Notes: generated by a model not told the origin, from the sequence alone. A DNA stretch of 35,859 bases from an uncultured Erysipelotrichaceae bacterium (GCA_902778375.1 CACYXJ010000017.1:28302-64160), one strand, 5' to 3'. Counted from the stretch's first letter, positions 1 to 8,163 are shown. A program made the numbers and translations.

Positions 1-1073
1 GCATGCCGGGACTGACGAAGAAAATGCACGGAAAATCAGGTGACGATGTCTATGTCAGCGTGCCGCTCGGCACGATGATCCGAAACGCCGAGAACAACGA
101 TCTGCTGGCAGATCTGACCAAACCCGGCCAGAAGGTTCTGATCGCCCATGGTGGCAGGGGCGGTTTAGGAAACATGCATTTTGCCACTGCCCGCAATGAC
201 GCACCGGAATATGCCCAGCCGGGTGAACCGGGAGAAGCGCTTGACCTGCAGCTTGAACTGCGGCTGCTGGCCGATGCCGGACTGATCGGTTTTCCGTCGG
301 TCGGCAAATCCACGTTCCTGTCGGTCGTCAGCCGGGCAAGACCGGAAATCGCCGACTATCCGTTTACGACGATCGAACCGAACATCGGCGTGGTAACACT
401 GCCGGATGAAAGAAGTTTCGTTCTGGCTGATATGCCGGGTCTGATCGAAGGCGCGGGCGAAGGCAAGGGACTCGGTCATGAGTTCCTGCGTCATATCAAA
501 CGCTGCCGGGTACTGATCCATGTCATCGACATGAGCGGCAGTGAACGAAATCCGATCGAGGATTACCGCATCATCAACAAGGAACTTGCCGATTATGATC
601 TTTCCCTGGAGGACAGACCGCAGATCGTCGTCGCCAACAAGATGGACGATGAATATGCCGACATGTATCTTGAGGAATTCAAGGCGGCCTATCCCGACCT
701 GAAGATCTATGAGATCAGTGCCATCGAGCATAAAGGTATCAACGAAGTGCTTTACGCGGCAATGGAAGAGATCGAAAAGGCGAGGACAGCAGATGAGGAA
801 AATGCCGAACCGGCAGAAGAAACAGTCGTTTACCGTTACGAACCGAAACGGCCTCTGTTCACCATCGTTTCCCAGGGTCCGCATCGCTGGAAAGTGGAGA
901 GCGACAGGATCGACAGACTGGCCGAGCAGACCGATCTCGACAACGAGGATCAGGCATATCATTTCGCTGTGCAGCTGCAGCGGATGGGCATCGACGCGGC
1001 CCTGCGTGAAAAAGGTGCGGTCGACGGCGACCAGGTCATCGTCGGTTCGTATATAATGGACTTTAAGGAATAG
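1..1073 (+). CDS. obg: GTPase Obg/CgtA (5'-truncated by window edge)
   Basis: This is the ribosome-associated GTPase Obg, which acts in 50S subunit maturation and stress control. The window opens inside the N-terminal Obg fold, so the true start lies upstream; the 356 residues seen begin in its glycine-rich part. The G domain is complete: G1 GFPSVGKS (visible residues 96-103), the switch I Thr-Thr in YPFTTIEPNIG, G3 DMPGLIEG (143-150), G4 NKMD (212-215) and G5 SA (239-240). A C-terminal OCT domain fills about residues 280-356. ruvA follows after 16 bases, so obg, ruvA and ruvB are probably co-transcribed. Family identity is seen directly in the motifs. Confidence 0.97.
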   Translation, partial: MPGLTKKMHGKSGDDVYVSVPLGTMIRNAENNDLLADLTKPGQKVLIAHGGRGGLGNMHFATARNDAPEYAQPGEPGEALDLQLELRLLADAGLIGFPSVGKSTFLSVVSRARPEIADYPFTTIEPNIGVVTLPDERSFVLADMPGLIEGAGEGKGLGHEFLRHIKRCRVLIHVIDMSGSERNPIEDYRIINKELADYDLSLEDRPQIVVANKMDDEYADMYLEEFKAAYPDLKIYEISAIEHKGINEVLYAAMEEIEKARTADEENAEPAEETVVYRYEPKRPLFTIVSQGPHRWKVESDRIDRLAEQTDLDNEDQAYHFAVQLQRMGIDAALREKGAVDGDQVIVGSYIMDFKE

Positions 1074-1089
1074 GAAAGACAGGAAGAGT

Positions 1090-1671
1090 ATGATTGCTTT
1101 TATCAGAGGCACAATTGCCGCATACGGCGCTGACTGGATCGTTGTCGATAACCACGGCGTCGGCTGGCAGATCGCCTATCCCCATACCGACAGGGTGACA
1201 TTGCAGCAGGAGATCAGCGTGCATACATATATGCATCTGACGGAAAATGATGTCAGTCTGTACGGTTTTGAGTCCATGGAAGAAAAAGAACTGTTCCAAA
1301 GGCTGATTTCCGTCAAGGGACTCGGCCCGAGGACCGCTATGAATATGTTGACGGCCGCCGGCTATGAAGCAATTGTCGGCGCGGTCGAAACCGGCAATGT
1401 CGCGGCACTCAAGAAGATGCCGGGCATTGGTGCCAAATCAGCCAGCCAGATCGTTCTCGATCTAAAAGGCAAACTTGTTGCGGCACCGGCAGCTCCGTCA
1501 AAGGCTGCTGCCGAAGTGTATCCCGCCGAGATCCGCGATGCCATGGAGGGTCTCAGGAATCTTGGCTACAAACAGAATGAAGTCAATGCGGCGGCAAAGG
1601 TGATGAATGAATCGCCGGGACTGACGACAGCGGAATATCTGCGGATCGGTCTGCGCTTTTTGAGTAAGTAA
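1090..1671 (+). CDS. ruvA: Holliday junction branch migration protein RuvA
   Basis: RuvA binds Holliday junctions and loads the RuvB motor during recombinational repair. The 193-residue length is normal for the family. The N-terminal OB-fold begins MIAFIRGTIAAYG, followed by two helix-hairpin-helix motifs (SVKGLGPRTA around residue 76 and KMPGIGAKSA around residue 111) and a C-terminal three-helix domain that contacts RuvB. The ATG follows an AGGAAG Shine-Dalgarno sequence. It lies between obg and ruvB; the gap to the ruvB GTG is 15 bases, fitting a single transcript. Confidence 0.97.
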   Translation: MIAFIRGTIAAYGADWIVVDNHGVGWQIAYPHTDRVTLQQEISVHTYMHLTENDVSLYGFESMEEKELFQRLISVKGLGPRTAMNMLTAAGYEAIVGAVETGNVAALKKMPGIGAKSASQIVLDLKGKLVAAPAAPSKAAAEVYPAEIRDAMEGLRNLGYKQNEVNAAAKVMNESPGLTTAEYLRIGLRFLSK

Positions 1672-1686
1672 GATAAGGAGGCTCTT

Positions 1687-2712
1687 GTGCCAATGGAATA
1701 CAATGACCGTATTTTATCCGGATACGCGGAAAACGACGAAGCTGTCCTTGAGGCAACGATCCGTCCGCAGTCACTGGATGAATATGTCGGACAGAATACA
1801 CTGAAGGATAACCTGCGCATCTATATCCAGGCGGCACTGCAGAGAAATGAGCCTCTGGATCATGTTCTGCTGTACGGCCCGCCCGGCCTCGGCAAGACGA
1901 CACTGGCGTTTATCCTCGCCAACGAGATGCACTCCAAAGTCAGGGTTGCCAGCGGTCCGAGCATTTCCAAAGCCGGTGACCTGGCGGCAATCCTTTCCGT
2001 TCTCGAACCTGGGGATGTTCTGTTCATCGACGAGATCCACCGTCTTCCCAAAGTCGTTGAGGAAGTGCTCTATCCGGCAATGGAAGACTTTGAACTGGAT
2101 ATCATGGTCGGTTCCGACAACGGAGCCGGAGGCAGAAGCGTCAGACTCGACCTGCCGCCGTTCACTCTTGTCGGGGCAACAACAAGGGCAGGCGATCTCT
2201 CGGCACCACTAAGAGACCGTTTCGGTATCATATCCAAACTGGACTATTATGATCATGATCAGCTGTCGGCCATCATCCGCCGTACTTCCAGAGTGCTGGA
2301 TGTCGCAATCGATGAGGACGCGGTCATTGAAATCGCCAGGCGCAGCCGCGGCACGCCGCGTATCGCAAACCGTCTGCTGCGCCGCATCCGCGATTTCGCC
2401 CAGGTGCTCAACGACGGTTTTATCTCCAAGCAGATCGCCGACGAGTCGCTCAACCGTCTGCATGTCGACAGCCTCGGTCTCGATGAAGTCGACCTGCGGT
2501 ATCTCAGAGGAATCATCGAACGTTTCCACGGCGGTCCGGTAGGTCTGGAAGCACTGGCCAATTCCATCAGCGAGGAAACGACAACGCTTGAAGATGTCTA
2601 TGAGCCGTATCTGATCCAGATCGGATTCATCAACCGCACCAGCCGCGGAAGGGTGGCGACAGAGAAGGCTTACGAGCATCTGAAGATCGCCCATACCGCA
2701 TCATTGTTCTGA
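1687..2712 (+). CDS. ruvB: Holliday junction branch migration ATPase RuvB
   Basis: RuvB is the hexameric AAA+ motor that drives branch migration with RuvA. In 341 residues it has Walker A GPPGLGKT (64-71), Walker B DEIH (115-118), the sensor segment GATTRAG, an arginine-finger region PLRDRFG and a C-terminal winged helix. I chose GTG 1687 because AAGGAG at 1675-1680 sits 6 bases before it; the in-frame ATG at 1693 would be 12 bases away. An intrinsic terminator follows directly. It is the last gene of the obg-ruvA-ruvB group. Confidence 0.97.
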   Translation: MPMEYNDRILSGYAENDEAVLEATIRPQSLDEYVGQNTLKDNLRIYIQAALQRNEPLDHVLLYGPPGLGKTTLAFILANEMHSKVRVASGPSISKAGDLAAILSVLEPGDVLFIDEIHRLPKVVEEVLYPAMEDFELDIMVGSDNGAGGRSVRLDLPPFTLVGATTRAGDLSAPLRDRFGIISKLDYYDHDQLSAIIRRTSRVLDVAIDEDAVIEIARRSRGTPRIANRLLRRIRDFAQVLNDGFISKQIADESLNRLHVDSLGLDEVDLRYLRGIIERFHGGPVGLEALANSISEETTTLEDVYEPYLIQIGFINRTSRGRVATEKAYEHLKIAHTASLF

Positions 2713-2715
2713 AGC

Positions 2716-2743
2716 AAAACGCCTGCTCGGCGTTTTCTTTTTT
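2716..2743 (+). terminator. Intrinsic terminator after ruvB
   Basis: An 8-bp stem, AAAACGCC (2716-2723) with GGCGTTTT (2729-2736), closes a 5-base loop and is followed by a T-rich run. It starts 3 bases after the ruvB stop codon. Confidence 0.85.
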
Positions 2744-2755
2744 GTCCGATTGTCC

Positions 2756-2761
2756 TATAAT
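2756..2761 (+). promoter_or_regulatory. Perfect -10 hexamer just before the small membrane-protein gene
   Basis: TATAAT lies 7 bases before the ATG at 2769. No good -35 box is seen at normal spacing, where the sequence is the terminator T-run. If used, transcription would start at or within a base or two of the ATG, giving a leaderless mRNA; no Shine-Dalgarno sequence precedes this ATG. Confidence 0.45.
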
Positions 2762-2768
2762 CTAAGCC

Positions 2769-3014
2769 ATGGACAGGAAAGAAGAAGACAAAATCATCGC
2801 CAGCCGGAAACGCCGCTATCTCTTCGGTGTCGTTGCTGTTTTCATGACAGTATATATATTTCTGTATCTGGTTCTGACGATCCTGAATTTCGTTGCGGAA
2901 ATGCATCCGTATCTGAAATTGTTTCTGATGATGGCATTCCTCGTCATTTCATTCTATGCGACAAAATATGCGGTCACTTTGAAGGAATTTCAGAACTATG
3001 TATGCCGGAAATGA
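2769..3014 (+). CDS. Small two-helix membrane protein, function unknown
   Basis: This encodes 81 residues that I do not recognise. A charged, Lys/Arg/Glu-rich N-terminus (about 17 residues) is followed by two hydrophobic segments, about residues 18-42 and 47-66, joined by a short loop containing EMHPYLK. By the positive-inside rule both ends should face the cytoplasm. There is no Shine-Dalgarno sequence; a TATAAT box ends 7 bases before the ATG. It stands alone between the ruvB terminator and the promoter of the next gene. Coding is supported by the clean hydrophobic pattern and the lack of a competing frame, but the gene is not certain. Confidence 0.6.
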   Translation: MDRKEEDKIIASRKRRYLFGVVAVFMTVYIFLYLVLTILNFVAEMHPYLKLFLMMAFLVISFYATKYAVTLKEFQNYVCRK

Positions 3015-3110
3015 CCGGATTTCTTATTTCGTCAAAAGATGTTGAAATACAGGGGCCACTTCTTGAAAATGGCTGAAAATGCCGCAAAACAGCATAAATA
3101 CGGGCAAAAT

Positions 3111-3138
3111 TAGACAATTCCACAAAACGTGCTATAAT
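3111..3138 (+). promoter_or_regulatory. Promoter of the SH3b/3D-like protein gene
   Basis: TAGACA (3111-3116), a 16-base spacer and TATAAT (3133-3138), with TG at the extended -10 position. The expected start site is near 3145. Confidence 0.75.
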
Positions 3139-3142
3139 TGAA

Positions 3143-3167
3143 GGACGATCATTGATCGGCCTTTTTT
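3143..3167 (+). promoter_or_regulatory. Terminator-like hairpin at the predicted transcript 5' end
   Basis: GGACGATC (3143-3150) pairs with GATCGGCC (3154-3161) apart from one mismatch, leaving a 3-base loop, and is followed by TTTTTT. It begins where transcription should start and ends just before the ribosome binding site, so it may be an operator or a 5'-protecting or attenuating structure. Confidence 0.45.
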
Positions 3168-3180
3168 GGAGTATTCTATT

Positions 3181-4200
3181 ATGAAAGAAAGAAACAGAAG
3201 GAAAAGTCAAAAGAAAAAGACCGGCAGCTTCACCAAGATCCTGATTCTTGTGTGCTCTGCCATGGTTTACTCTGCTGTTCTGAGCAATCTGATCGACCGC
3301 AGTGCGACTGATCTGGTCGTCAATGCCTATCATGATGAAAGTCTTGAACAGCTGCAGCTGGTAAACGTGACAGCTGATCCGGAAAACAGCCGCATGCTTC
3401 TGGACCAGAAATATCCGCTCCGTTATCTGAATACGGAAAGCGATCTTCTGGAAACTGACGAAATGCTGGCAGCTACCGTTGAAACAGTCGGCAAGCGTTC
3501 TTCCGTTTATGTACTGGAAACTGACGGCGAACTGTCAAAGGTCATGCTTGATGACAGTACTGTCGGATATGTACGTACTTCGGCCATCAGCAACGGTCTG
3601 AATGTAATATTCGATGACTGCGATGAAGTGAAGTACATCAGTGAAGACACAGTGCTTCTGAGTGAACCGGACGGCGATGCCGATGAAGTTGCCGAACTTG
3701 TGATGAACGATGAGGTCACACTGAGCGGAACCAACGACGAGACTTACTGGCGCGTCGAATACGATGGAACAACAGCATATGTCGATCATGACTATCTGAT
3801 GGATGAGATGATCGTCATTCCTGAACCGGAACCGGAACCCGTTGCTGCACCTGCAGTTGCTGCTTCATATTCGGAACCGGAATCCGATCCGGAATGGGAC
3901 GGAAGCGTTCTGACCCGCAGCGCCGGTGTTGTATACGGTCCGTCAGGCAAGGAAACATATTACAACCTGAACATGTCCGGTGTCATTTCCATCCTGCAGG
4001 GCATGGGAATCAACGAGGAATACTGGGTCCGCGGCGACGGTGTCAAGATGTACGGCGACTATATTCTGGCTGCCTGTGCATTCGATATCAGACCGCGCGG
4101 TTCCACAGTCGAGACTAGTCTCGGTACGGCGATCTGCGCCGATACCGGCGGATTTGCCGCATCCAATCCGACACAGGTTGATATTGCGGTCGACTGGTAA
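3181..4200 (+). CDS. Membrane-anchored SH3b and 3D-like domain protein (probable cell-wall protein)
   Basis: This is a 339-residue, probably surface-exposed protein. A Lys/Arg-rich cytoplasmic start (residues 1-18) leads to one membrane segment (about 19-37). Two SH3b-like beta-rich stretches follow (about 95-137 and 150-207, each ending in a Gly/Ala-Tyr-Val motif), then a PEPEPEP linker (214-220). The C-terminal domain (about 243-339) has the GTAICADTGG signature of the 3D/double-psi beta-barrel fold and ends in a V-D-I-A-V-D motif, as in RlpA or 3D wall hydrolases. ATG 3181 was chosen because GGAG (3168-3171) lies 9 bases upstream; a TTG at 3166 is in frame but has no ribosome binding site. 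A role in wall binding or remodelling is inferred. Confidence 0.75.
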   Translation: MKERNRRKSQKKKTGSFTKILILVCSAMVYSAVLSNLIDRSATDLVVNAYHDESLEQLQLVNVTADPENSRMLLDQKYPLRYLNTESDLLETDEMLAATVETVGKRSSVYVLETDGELSKVMLDDSTVGYVRTSAISNGLNVIFDDCDEVKYISEDTVLLSEPDGDADEVAELVMNDEVTLSGTNDETYWRVEYDGTTAYVDHDYLMDEMIVIPEPEPEPVAAPAVAASYSEPESDPEWDGSVLTRSAGVVYGPSGKETYYNLNMSGVISILQGMGINEEYWVRGDGVKMYGDYILAACAFDIRPRGSTVETSLGTAICADTGGFAASNPTQVDIAVDW

Positions 4201-4206
4201 TATAGT
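4178..4206 (+). promoter_or_regulatory. Promoter of the valS T-box leader
   Basis: TTGATA (4178-4183), a 17-base spacer and TATAGT (4201-4206). It overlaps the 3' end of the preceding gene and places the start site near 4213, just before T-box stem I. Confidence 0.75.
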
Positions 4207-4212
4207 TATAGA

Positions 4213-4422
4213 AAAGCTGTGAACGGGAGCAGTAGTTCATGGAGTCTGTTGCAGAGAGTCTGCGGCTGGTGAAAGCAGATACAGATCATGAAGGAAGTCG
4301 CCCGGGAGCCGCATTGCTGAAACAGAGTAGGCAGTGCCGCATGATGCACGTTACGCATAATGAGAAGCAAGCAAAGGTGGTACCACGTTCAAGACGTCCT
4401 GTGCAAGGGCGTCTTTTCTTTT
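4213..4422 (+). promoter_or_regulatory. T-box riboswitch, valine specific
   Basis: This leader senses uncharged tRNA-Val and controls transcription of valS. Stem I has the AGTA bulge (4231-4234), pairing TTCATG with CATGAA, the AGAGAG distal motif and a GGTG loop. Opposite the AGTA is the specifier loop, where GTC (4297-4299), a valine codon, is followed by a purine. The antiterminator T-box motif AAAGGTGGTACCACG lies at 4373-4387. The competing terminator has a 9-bp stem (4391-4399 with 4407-4415) followed by T-rich sequence. Specificity is read from the sequence and agrees with the downstream gene. Confidence 0.95.
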
Positions 4423-4436
4423 ATCAGGAGGGGAAA

Positions 4437-7049
4437 ATGGAAAAGAATCTGGCACAGAAGTATGATCACAGCAAAGTCGAGGAAGGCCGCTATAACGAGT
4501 GGGTCGAAGCCGGCTATTTTACTGCCGGCGACAAGAGCAAGGATCCGTTTACAATCGTGATCCCGCCACCCAATGTCACCGGCATCCTGCATATCGGACA
4601 CGCATGGGACAACACCCTGCAGGACATCATTTCCCGCTACAAGCGTCTGCAGGGATATGACATGCTGTATCTGCCGGGCATGGACCATGCCGGCATTGCC
4701 ACCCAGGCAAGAGTCGATGCGAGACTGAAAAGCGAAGGCATTTCCCGCTATGACCTGGGAAGAGAAAAATTCCTGGAAAGAGCATGGCAGTGGAAAGAGG
4801 AATATGCCGCGACGATCCGCAAGCAGTGGGCGAAGCTGGGCAACAGCCTCGACTACACGAGAGAGCGTTTCACAATGGACGAAGGACTCAACCTGGCTGT
4901 CCGCAAAGTCTTTGTCGACCTCTATAACGAAGGCCTGATCTACCGCGGATGGCGGATCATCAACTGGGACCCGGAAGCCCGTACCGCGCTTTCCAATATC
5001 GAGGTCTACTATCAGGACGATCCCGGCAAGATGTACTATTTCAACTACCGTGTCGTTGAAACCGGCGATACCTTTACGGTCGCGACGACAAGACCGGAAA
5101 CGATGTTCGGCGATGTCTGCGTCGTAGTCAACCCGGATGACGACCGTTTCAGGCATCTGATCGGCAAACATGCGGTCAACCCGGCCAACGACGAGGAACT
5201 GATCATCATCGGCGATGATTATGTCGATGTCGAATTCGGCACCGGTGCGATGAAGTGCACGCCGGCACACGATCCCAACGACTTCCTGATTGCCGAGCGT
5301 CACGGTCTGGAAAAGCCGATCTGCATGAATCCGGACGGAACGATGAATGAACTGGCCGGTGTCTATGAGGGCATGGACCGCTACGAATGCCGCGACCGTC
5401 TGGTCGAAAGAATCAAGGAAAACGGCAACCTCGTCAAGATCGAGGATATTACCCACAACGTCGCCCACAGCGAAAGGACACACTGTGTCATCGAACCGTA
5501 TCTTTCCCAGCAGTGGTTCGTCAGGATGAAGCCGCTGGCTGACGATGTTCTTGCCAACCAGAACATTCCCGAACAGAAAATCAATTTCTATCCGGAACGT
5601 TTCGAAAAGGTATTTACCCAGTGGCTCGAGAATATCGAAGACTGGTGCATTTCCCGTCAGCTCTGGTGGGGCCACCGCATTCCTGCCTGGTACCATAAAG
5701 AAACAGGTGAGACCTATGTCGGCATGGAAGAACCGGCGGACAGCGAAAACTGGATCCAGGACGAAGACGTCCTCGACACCTGGTTCTCGAGTGCCCTGTG
5801 GCCGTTCTCGACTCTCGGCTGGCCGGATGAGACAGGCGACATGGCCCGCTATTATCCGACATCAACGATGGTTACCGGCTATGACATCATCTTCTTCTGG
5901 GTTGCCCGTATGGCTTTCCAGGCCCGTCATTTCACGAAGAACCGTCCGTTCAAGGATGTTCTGATCCACGGTCTGATCCGTGATGCCCAGGGCCGCAAGA
6001 TGTCCAAGTCACTCGGCAACGGAGTCGATCCGATGGAAGTCATCGATGAATACGGTGTCGACGCCCTGCGTTTCTTCCTGACGACAAACAGCACACCGGG
6101 TCAGGACATGCGCTATATTCCGGAAAAGGTAGAAGCCGCATGGAACTTCATCAACAAGATCTGGAACGCTTCCCGCTTCGTTCTGATGAACCTGCCGGAA
6201 GGCATGGAACTCAGTGATGCCGATCTCAGTCATCTGTCACTGGCTGATGCCTGGATTCTCAACAAGCTGAACCGGACGATCGAACACGTCACCGCCAACA
6301 TGGAGAAATATGAATTTGCCCTGGTCGGCAACGAGCTGTATTCCTTCGTCTGGGATGATTTCTGCAGCTGGTATGTCGAAATGAGCAAGTCCAACCTGAA
6401 CTCCGACGACGAAGAGGTGAGAAAGGCTGCCCAGAGCACACTGATGGTATGCCTGCATGCGATCGTCAGACTCCTGCATCCGTTCATGCCGTTTGTCACC
6501 GAGGAAATCTACCTGACAATGCCGCATGAAAAAGCCAGCATCAACCTTGAAAGCTGGCCGCAGGTCATCGAAGGTCTGCCGCTGAGCGATCTTGATTCGA
6601 TGGAGAGGATCCTTTCCGCGATCACGAAGATCCGCGAGGTCAAGAAAGCCAACGACCTGAAACCGGCGGCGATGATCGAAGTCATGCTGAAGGATCTCAA
6701 CGGCAATACCATTCCGGTTGAAAAGGGCTTCGCCGCGATCCTGCAGAAGATGGCCAAGGCGGAATGGCGCGATGATCTGGAAGGAGACCTGAGTGTCGAG
6801 ACGATCACCGGCGGCACGCTGCTGATCCCGAGCCGCGAACTGAGCAATCCGGAAGAGGAACTGAAGAAGCTGGCAGCTGAGAAGGAACGTCTGGAAAAGG
6901 AAATCGCCCGTTCCAACGGCATCCTTTCCAACGAAGGCTTCCTGAAGAAGGCGCCGGAAGCGAAGGTGAAACTCGAAAAGGACAAGCTGGAAGTATATAA
7001 AAAGCAGTATCAGACGATCCTTGATCGAATTGCCGTACTGAACGGCTGA
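4437..7049 (+). CDS. valS: Valyl-tRNA synthetase
   Basis: ValS is the class I synthetase that charges tRNA-Val. In 870 residues it has the HIGH motif at 52-55 within PPPNVTGILHIGH, a large CP1 editing domain, KMSKS at 521-525, an anticodon-binding helical domain and the C-terminal tRNA-binding coiled coil (about 800-870, rich in Lys and Glu). The reading frame stays open upstream to 4239, but that stretch is the T-box leader. The correct ATG is 4437, preceded by AGGAGGGG. Expression is governed by the T-box and its terminator. Confidence 0.97.
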   Translation: MEKNLAQKYDHSKVEEGRYNEWVEAGYFTAGDKSKDPFTIVIPPPNVTGILHIGHAWDNTLQDIISRYKRLQGYDMLYLPGMDHAGIATQARVDARLKSEGISRYDLGREKFLERAWQWKEEYAATIRKQWAKLGNSLDYTRERFTMDEGLNLAVRKVFVDLYNEGLIYRGWRIINWDPEARTALSNIEVYYQDDPGKMYYFNYRVVETGDTFTVATTRPETMFGDVCVVVNPDDDRFRHLIGKHAVNPANDEELIIIGDDYVDVEFGTGAMKCTPAHDPNDFLIAERHGLEKPICMNPDGTMNELAGVYEGMDRYECRDRLVERIKENGNLVKIEDITHNVAHSERTHCVIEPYLSQQWFVRMKPLADDVLANQNIPEQKINFYPERFEKVFTQWLENIEDWCISRQLWWGHRIPAWYHKETGETYVGMEEPADSENWIQDEDVLDTWFSSALWPFSTLGWPDETGDMARYYPTSTMVTGYDIIFFWVARMAFQARHFTKNRPFKDVLIHGLIRDAQGRKMSKSLGNGVDPMEVIDEYGVDALRFFLTTNSTPGQDMRYIPEKVEAAWNFINKIWNASRFVLMNLPEGMELSDADLSHLSLADAWILNKLNRTIEHVTANMEKYEFALVGNELYSFVWDDFCSWYVEMSKSNLNSDDEEVRKAAQSTLMVCLHAIVRLLHPFMPFVTEEIYLTMPHEKASINLESWPQVIEGLPLSDLDSMERILSAITKIREVKKANDLKPAAMIEVMLKDLNGNTIPVEKGFAAILQKMAKAEWRDDLEGDLSVETITGGTLLIPSRELSNPEEELKKLAAEKERLEKEIARSNGILSNEGFLKKAPEAKVKLEKDKLEVYKKQYQTILDRIAVLNG

Positions 7050-7055
7050 TGAACA

Positions 7056-7064
7056 TGATATAAT
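7056..7064 (+). promoter_or_regulatory. Extended -10 promoter before the hydrolase-fold gene
   Basis: TGATATAAT at 7056-7064 gives a perfect -10 box with the extended TG. No convincing -35 box is present. It lies in the 51-base gap after valS. Confidence 0.6.
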
Positions 7065-7100
7065 CTCTGTAACAGTAATAGTTTGCAGGAGACAATTCTT

Positions 7101-8042
7101 ATGGCAAAGAAAAAGAAACATACACTTTTGAAGGCGGCCGGTGCCATTACCGTTACCGCCGCGGCTGCCTACAGCGGAGCCAGCTACCTCGTTTTCCGTA
7201 ATGCTTTCGACGGTGTGAAATCGCCGTATCTGCTCGGCAACGACGAAGCTCATCCGCTGGATGAGGAAAAAGCCGCCTGGTTCGAACACAGCGAAAAGGA
7301 AGATGTCTTCATCGATTCCTTCGACGGACTGAAACTGCACGCGCTGCGCGTCTGCAATCATACCGACGGCAAAAAGTGGGCGATCATCCTTCACGGTGCC
7401 GCTTCCCAGGCTGCCGGCATGCAGAATGCGATGTGGGAATTCGACCACCGCGGATTCAATATCCTGGCTGTCGATCAGCGCTGCTTCGGCATGAGCGAAG
7501 GCAGATACTCCACACTCGGCTGGCTGGAACACTATGATCTCATCAACTGGATCAACTATCTGGTCAACAGCGCGGAAGATGCCGAAATCGTTCTCTACGG
7601 CGTCAACCTCGGTGCCGCTGCGGTCATCAACGCCGCCGGCGACTATATTCCGCCGCAGGTCAAATGCGCTGTCGAAGATGGTTCCTGGTCGGGCATGAAG
7701 GAAATCATCCTGCACATGATCCGCCGCGATGTCAATGTCGACGGCAGGCTGGTCCTGCCCGGTGTCGACATGCTGGCAAAGAACCTGCTGCATTTCGCAG
7801 TCAACGATATCGACATGCACAGACAGCTCAAGCAGGCATGTGTCCCGATGCTGTTCACCCATGGCGAACAGGATGAAACAGTACCTGCCAGCATGCTGTT
7901 CGACTGCTACTATGCATGCGGTTCTGAAAAGGATCTCTATGTCGACAGCGCTGCCGGTTTCAACGAAAAGGAACGCAGCAGCGAATACTGGAACGCGGTG
8001 TTTGCGTTTATCGAAAAATACATCTTTGCGAAAGAAGACTGA
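7101..8042 (+). CDS. Alpha/beta-hydrolase-fold protein without catalytic Ser and His (predicted pseudoenzyme)
   Basis: This 313-residue protein has a basic start (MAKKKK) and one N-terminal hydrophobic segment (about 10-33), so it is probably membrane-anchored. The remainder follows the Bacillota alpha/beta-hydrolase pattern: the oxyanion strand ending ILHGA (96-100), VDQRCFGMSEG (124-134), the nucleophile elbow and an acid loop HGEQDETVP (254-262). The elbow reads GVNLG (167-171), with Asn169 where the Ser nucleophile belongs. The usual Ala-Gly-His near the C-terminus reads Ala-Gly-Phe (Phe287). Asp258 is kept. Hydrolysis by the standard triad is therefore unlikely; a binding or regulatory role is possible. 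ATG 7101 was chosen because AGGAGA (7087-7092) lies 8 bases upstream. Confidence 0.85.
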   Translation: MAKKKKHTLLKAAGAITVTAAAAYSGASYLVFRNAFDGVKSPYLLGNDEAHPLDEEKAAWFEHSEKEDVFIDSFDGLKLHALRVCNHTDGKKWAIILHGAASQAAGMQNAMWEFDHRGFNILAVDQRCFGMSEGRYSTLGWLEHYDLINWINYLVNSAEDAEIVLYGVNLGAAAVINAAGDYIPPQVKCAVEDGSWSGMKEIILHMIRRDVNVDGRLVLPGVDMLAKNLLHFAVNDIDMHRQLKQACVPMLFTHGEQDETVPASMLFDCYYACGSEKDLYVDSAAGFNEKERSSEYWNAVFAFIEKYIFAKED

Positions 8043-8070
8043 CGGTGTCCGCAAGGCACCGTCTTTTTTT
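8041..8070 (+). terminator. Intrinsic terminator after the hydrolase-fold gene
   Basis: GACGGTG (8041-8047) pairs with CACCGTC (8057-8063), followed by a run of seven T. The stem overlaps the last base of the stop codon. Confidence 0.9.
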
Positions 8071-8075
8071 GTGTC

Positions 8076-8122
8076 ATGACTGCAGTCATTCTGTTTTGAA
8101 GGTCTGTTTTGTACGCAAACAG
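8076..8122. repeat. Two inverted repeats upstream of the ppdK promoter
   Basis: A perfect 14-base palindrome, ATGACTGCAGTCAT, lies at 8076-8089. A second repeat, CTGTTT (8104-8109) with AAACAG (8117-8122), follows. Both lie upstream of the ppdK -35 box and could be operator sites. The regulator is not identifiable here. Confidence 0.45.
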
Positions 8123-8134
8123 CAGGAAAGATTC

Positions 8135-8163
8135 TTGTTTAATAAAATACGTTGCTTTATAAT
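8135..8163 (+). promoter_or_regulatory. Promoter of ppdK
   Basis: TTGTTT (8135-8140), a 17-base spacer and TATAAT (8158-8163). A strong AAAGGGAGG ribosome binding site precedes the ATG at 8188. Confidence 0.75.

Noticed and set aside
4239..4436. In-frame N-terminal extension of ValS from an ATG at 4239
   Set aside because: The stretch is the T-box riboswitch with its terminator; the canonical ValS start with a strong ribosome binding site is at 4437.
4389..5696. 435-codon minus-strand frame opposite valS
   Set aside because: It is antisense to conserved ValS sequence, begins within it and has no recognisable motif.
6237..8054. Long minus-strand open frame opposite valS and the hydrolase-fold gene
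   Set aside because: It crosses two well-supported plus-strand genes, their promoter and the terminator, and has no recognisable domain.
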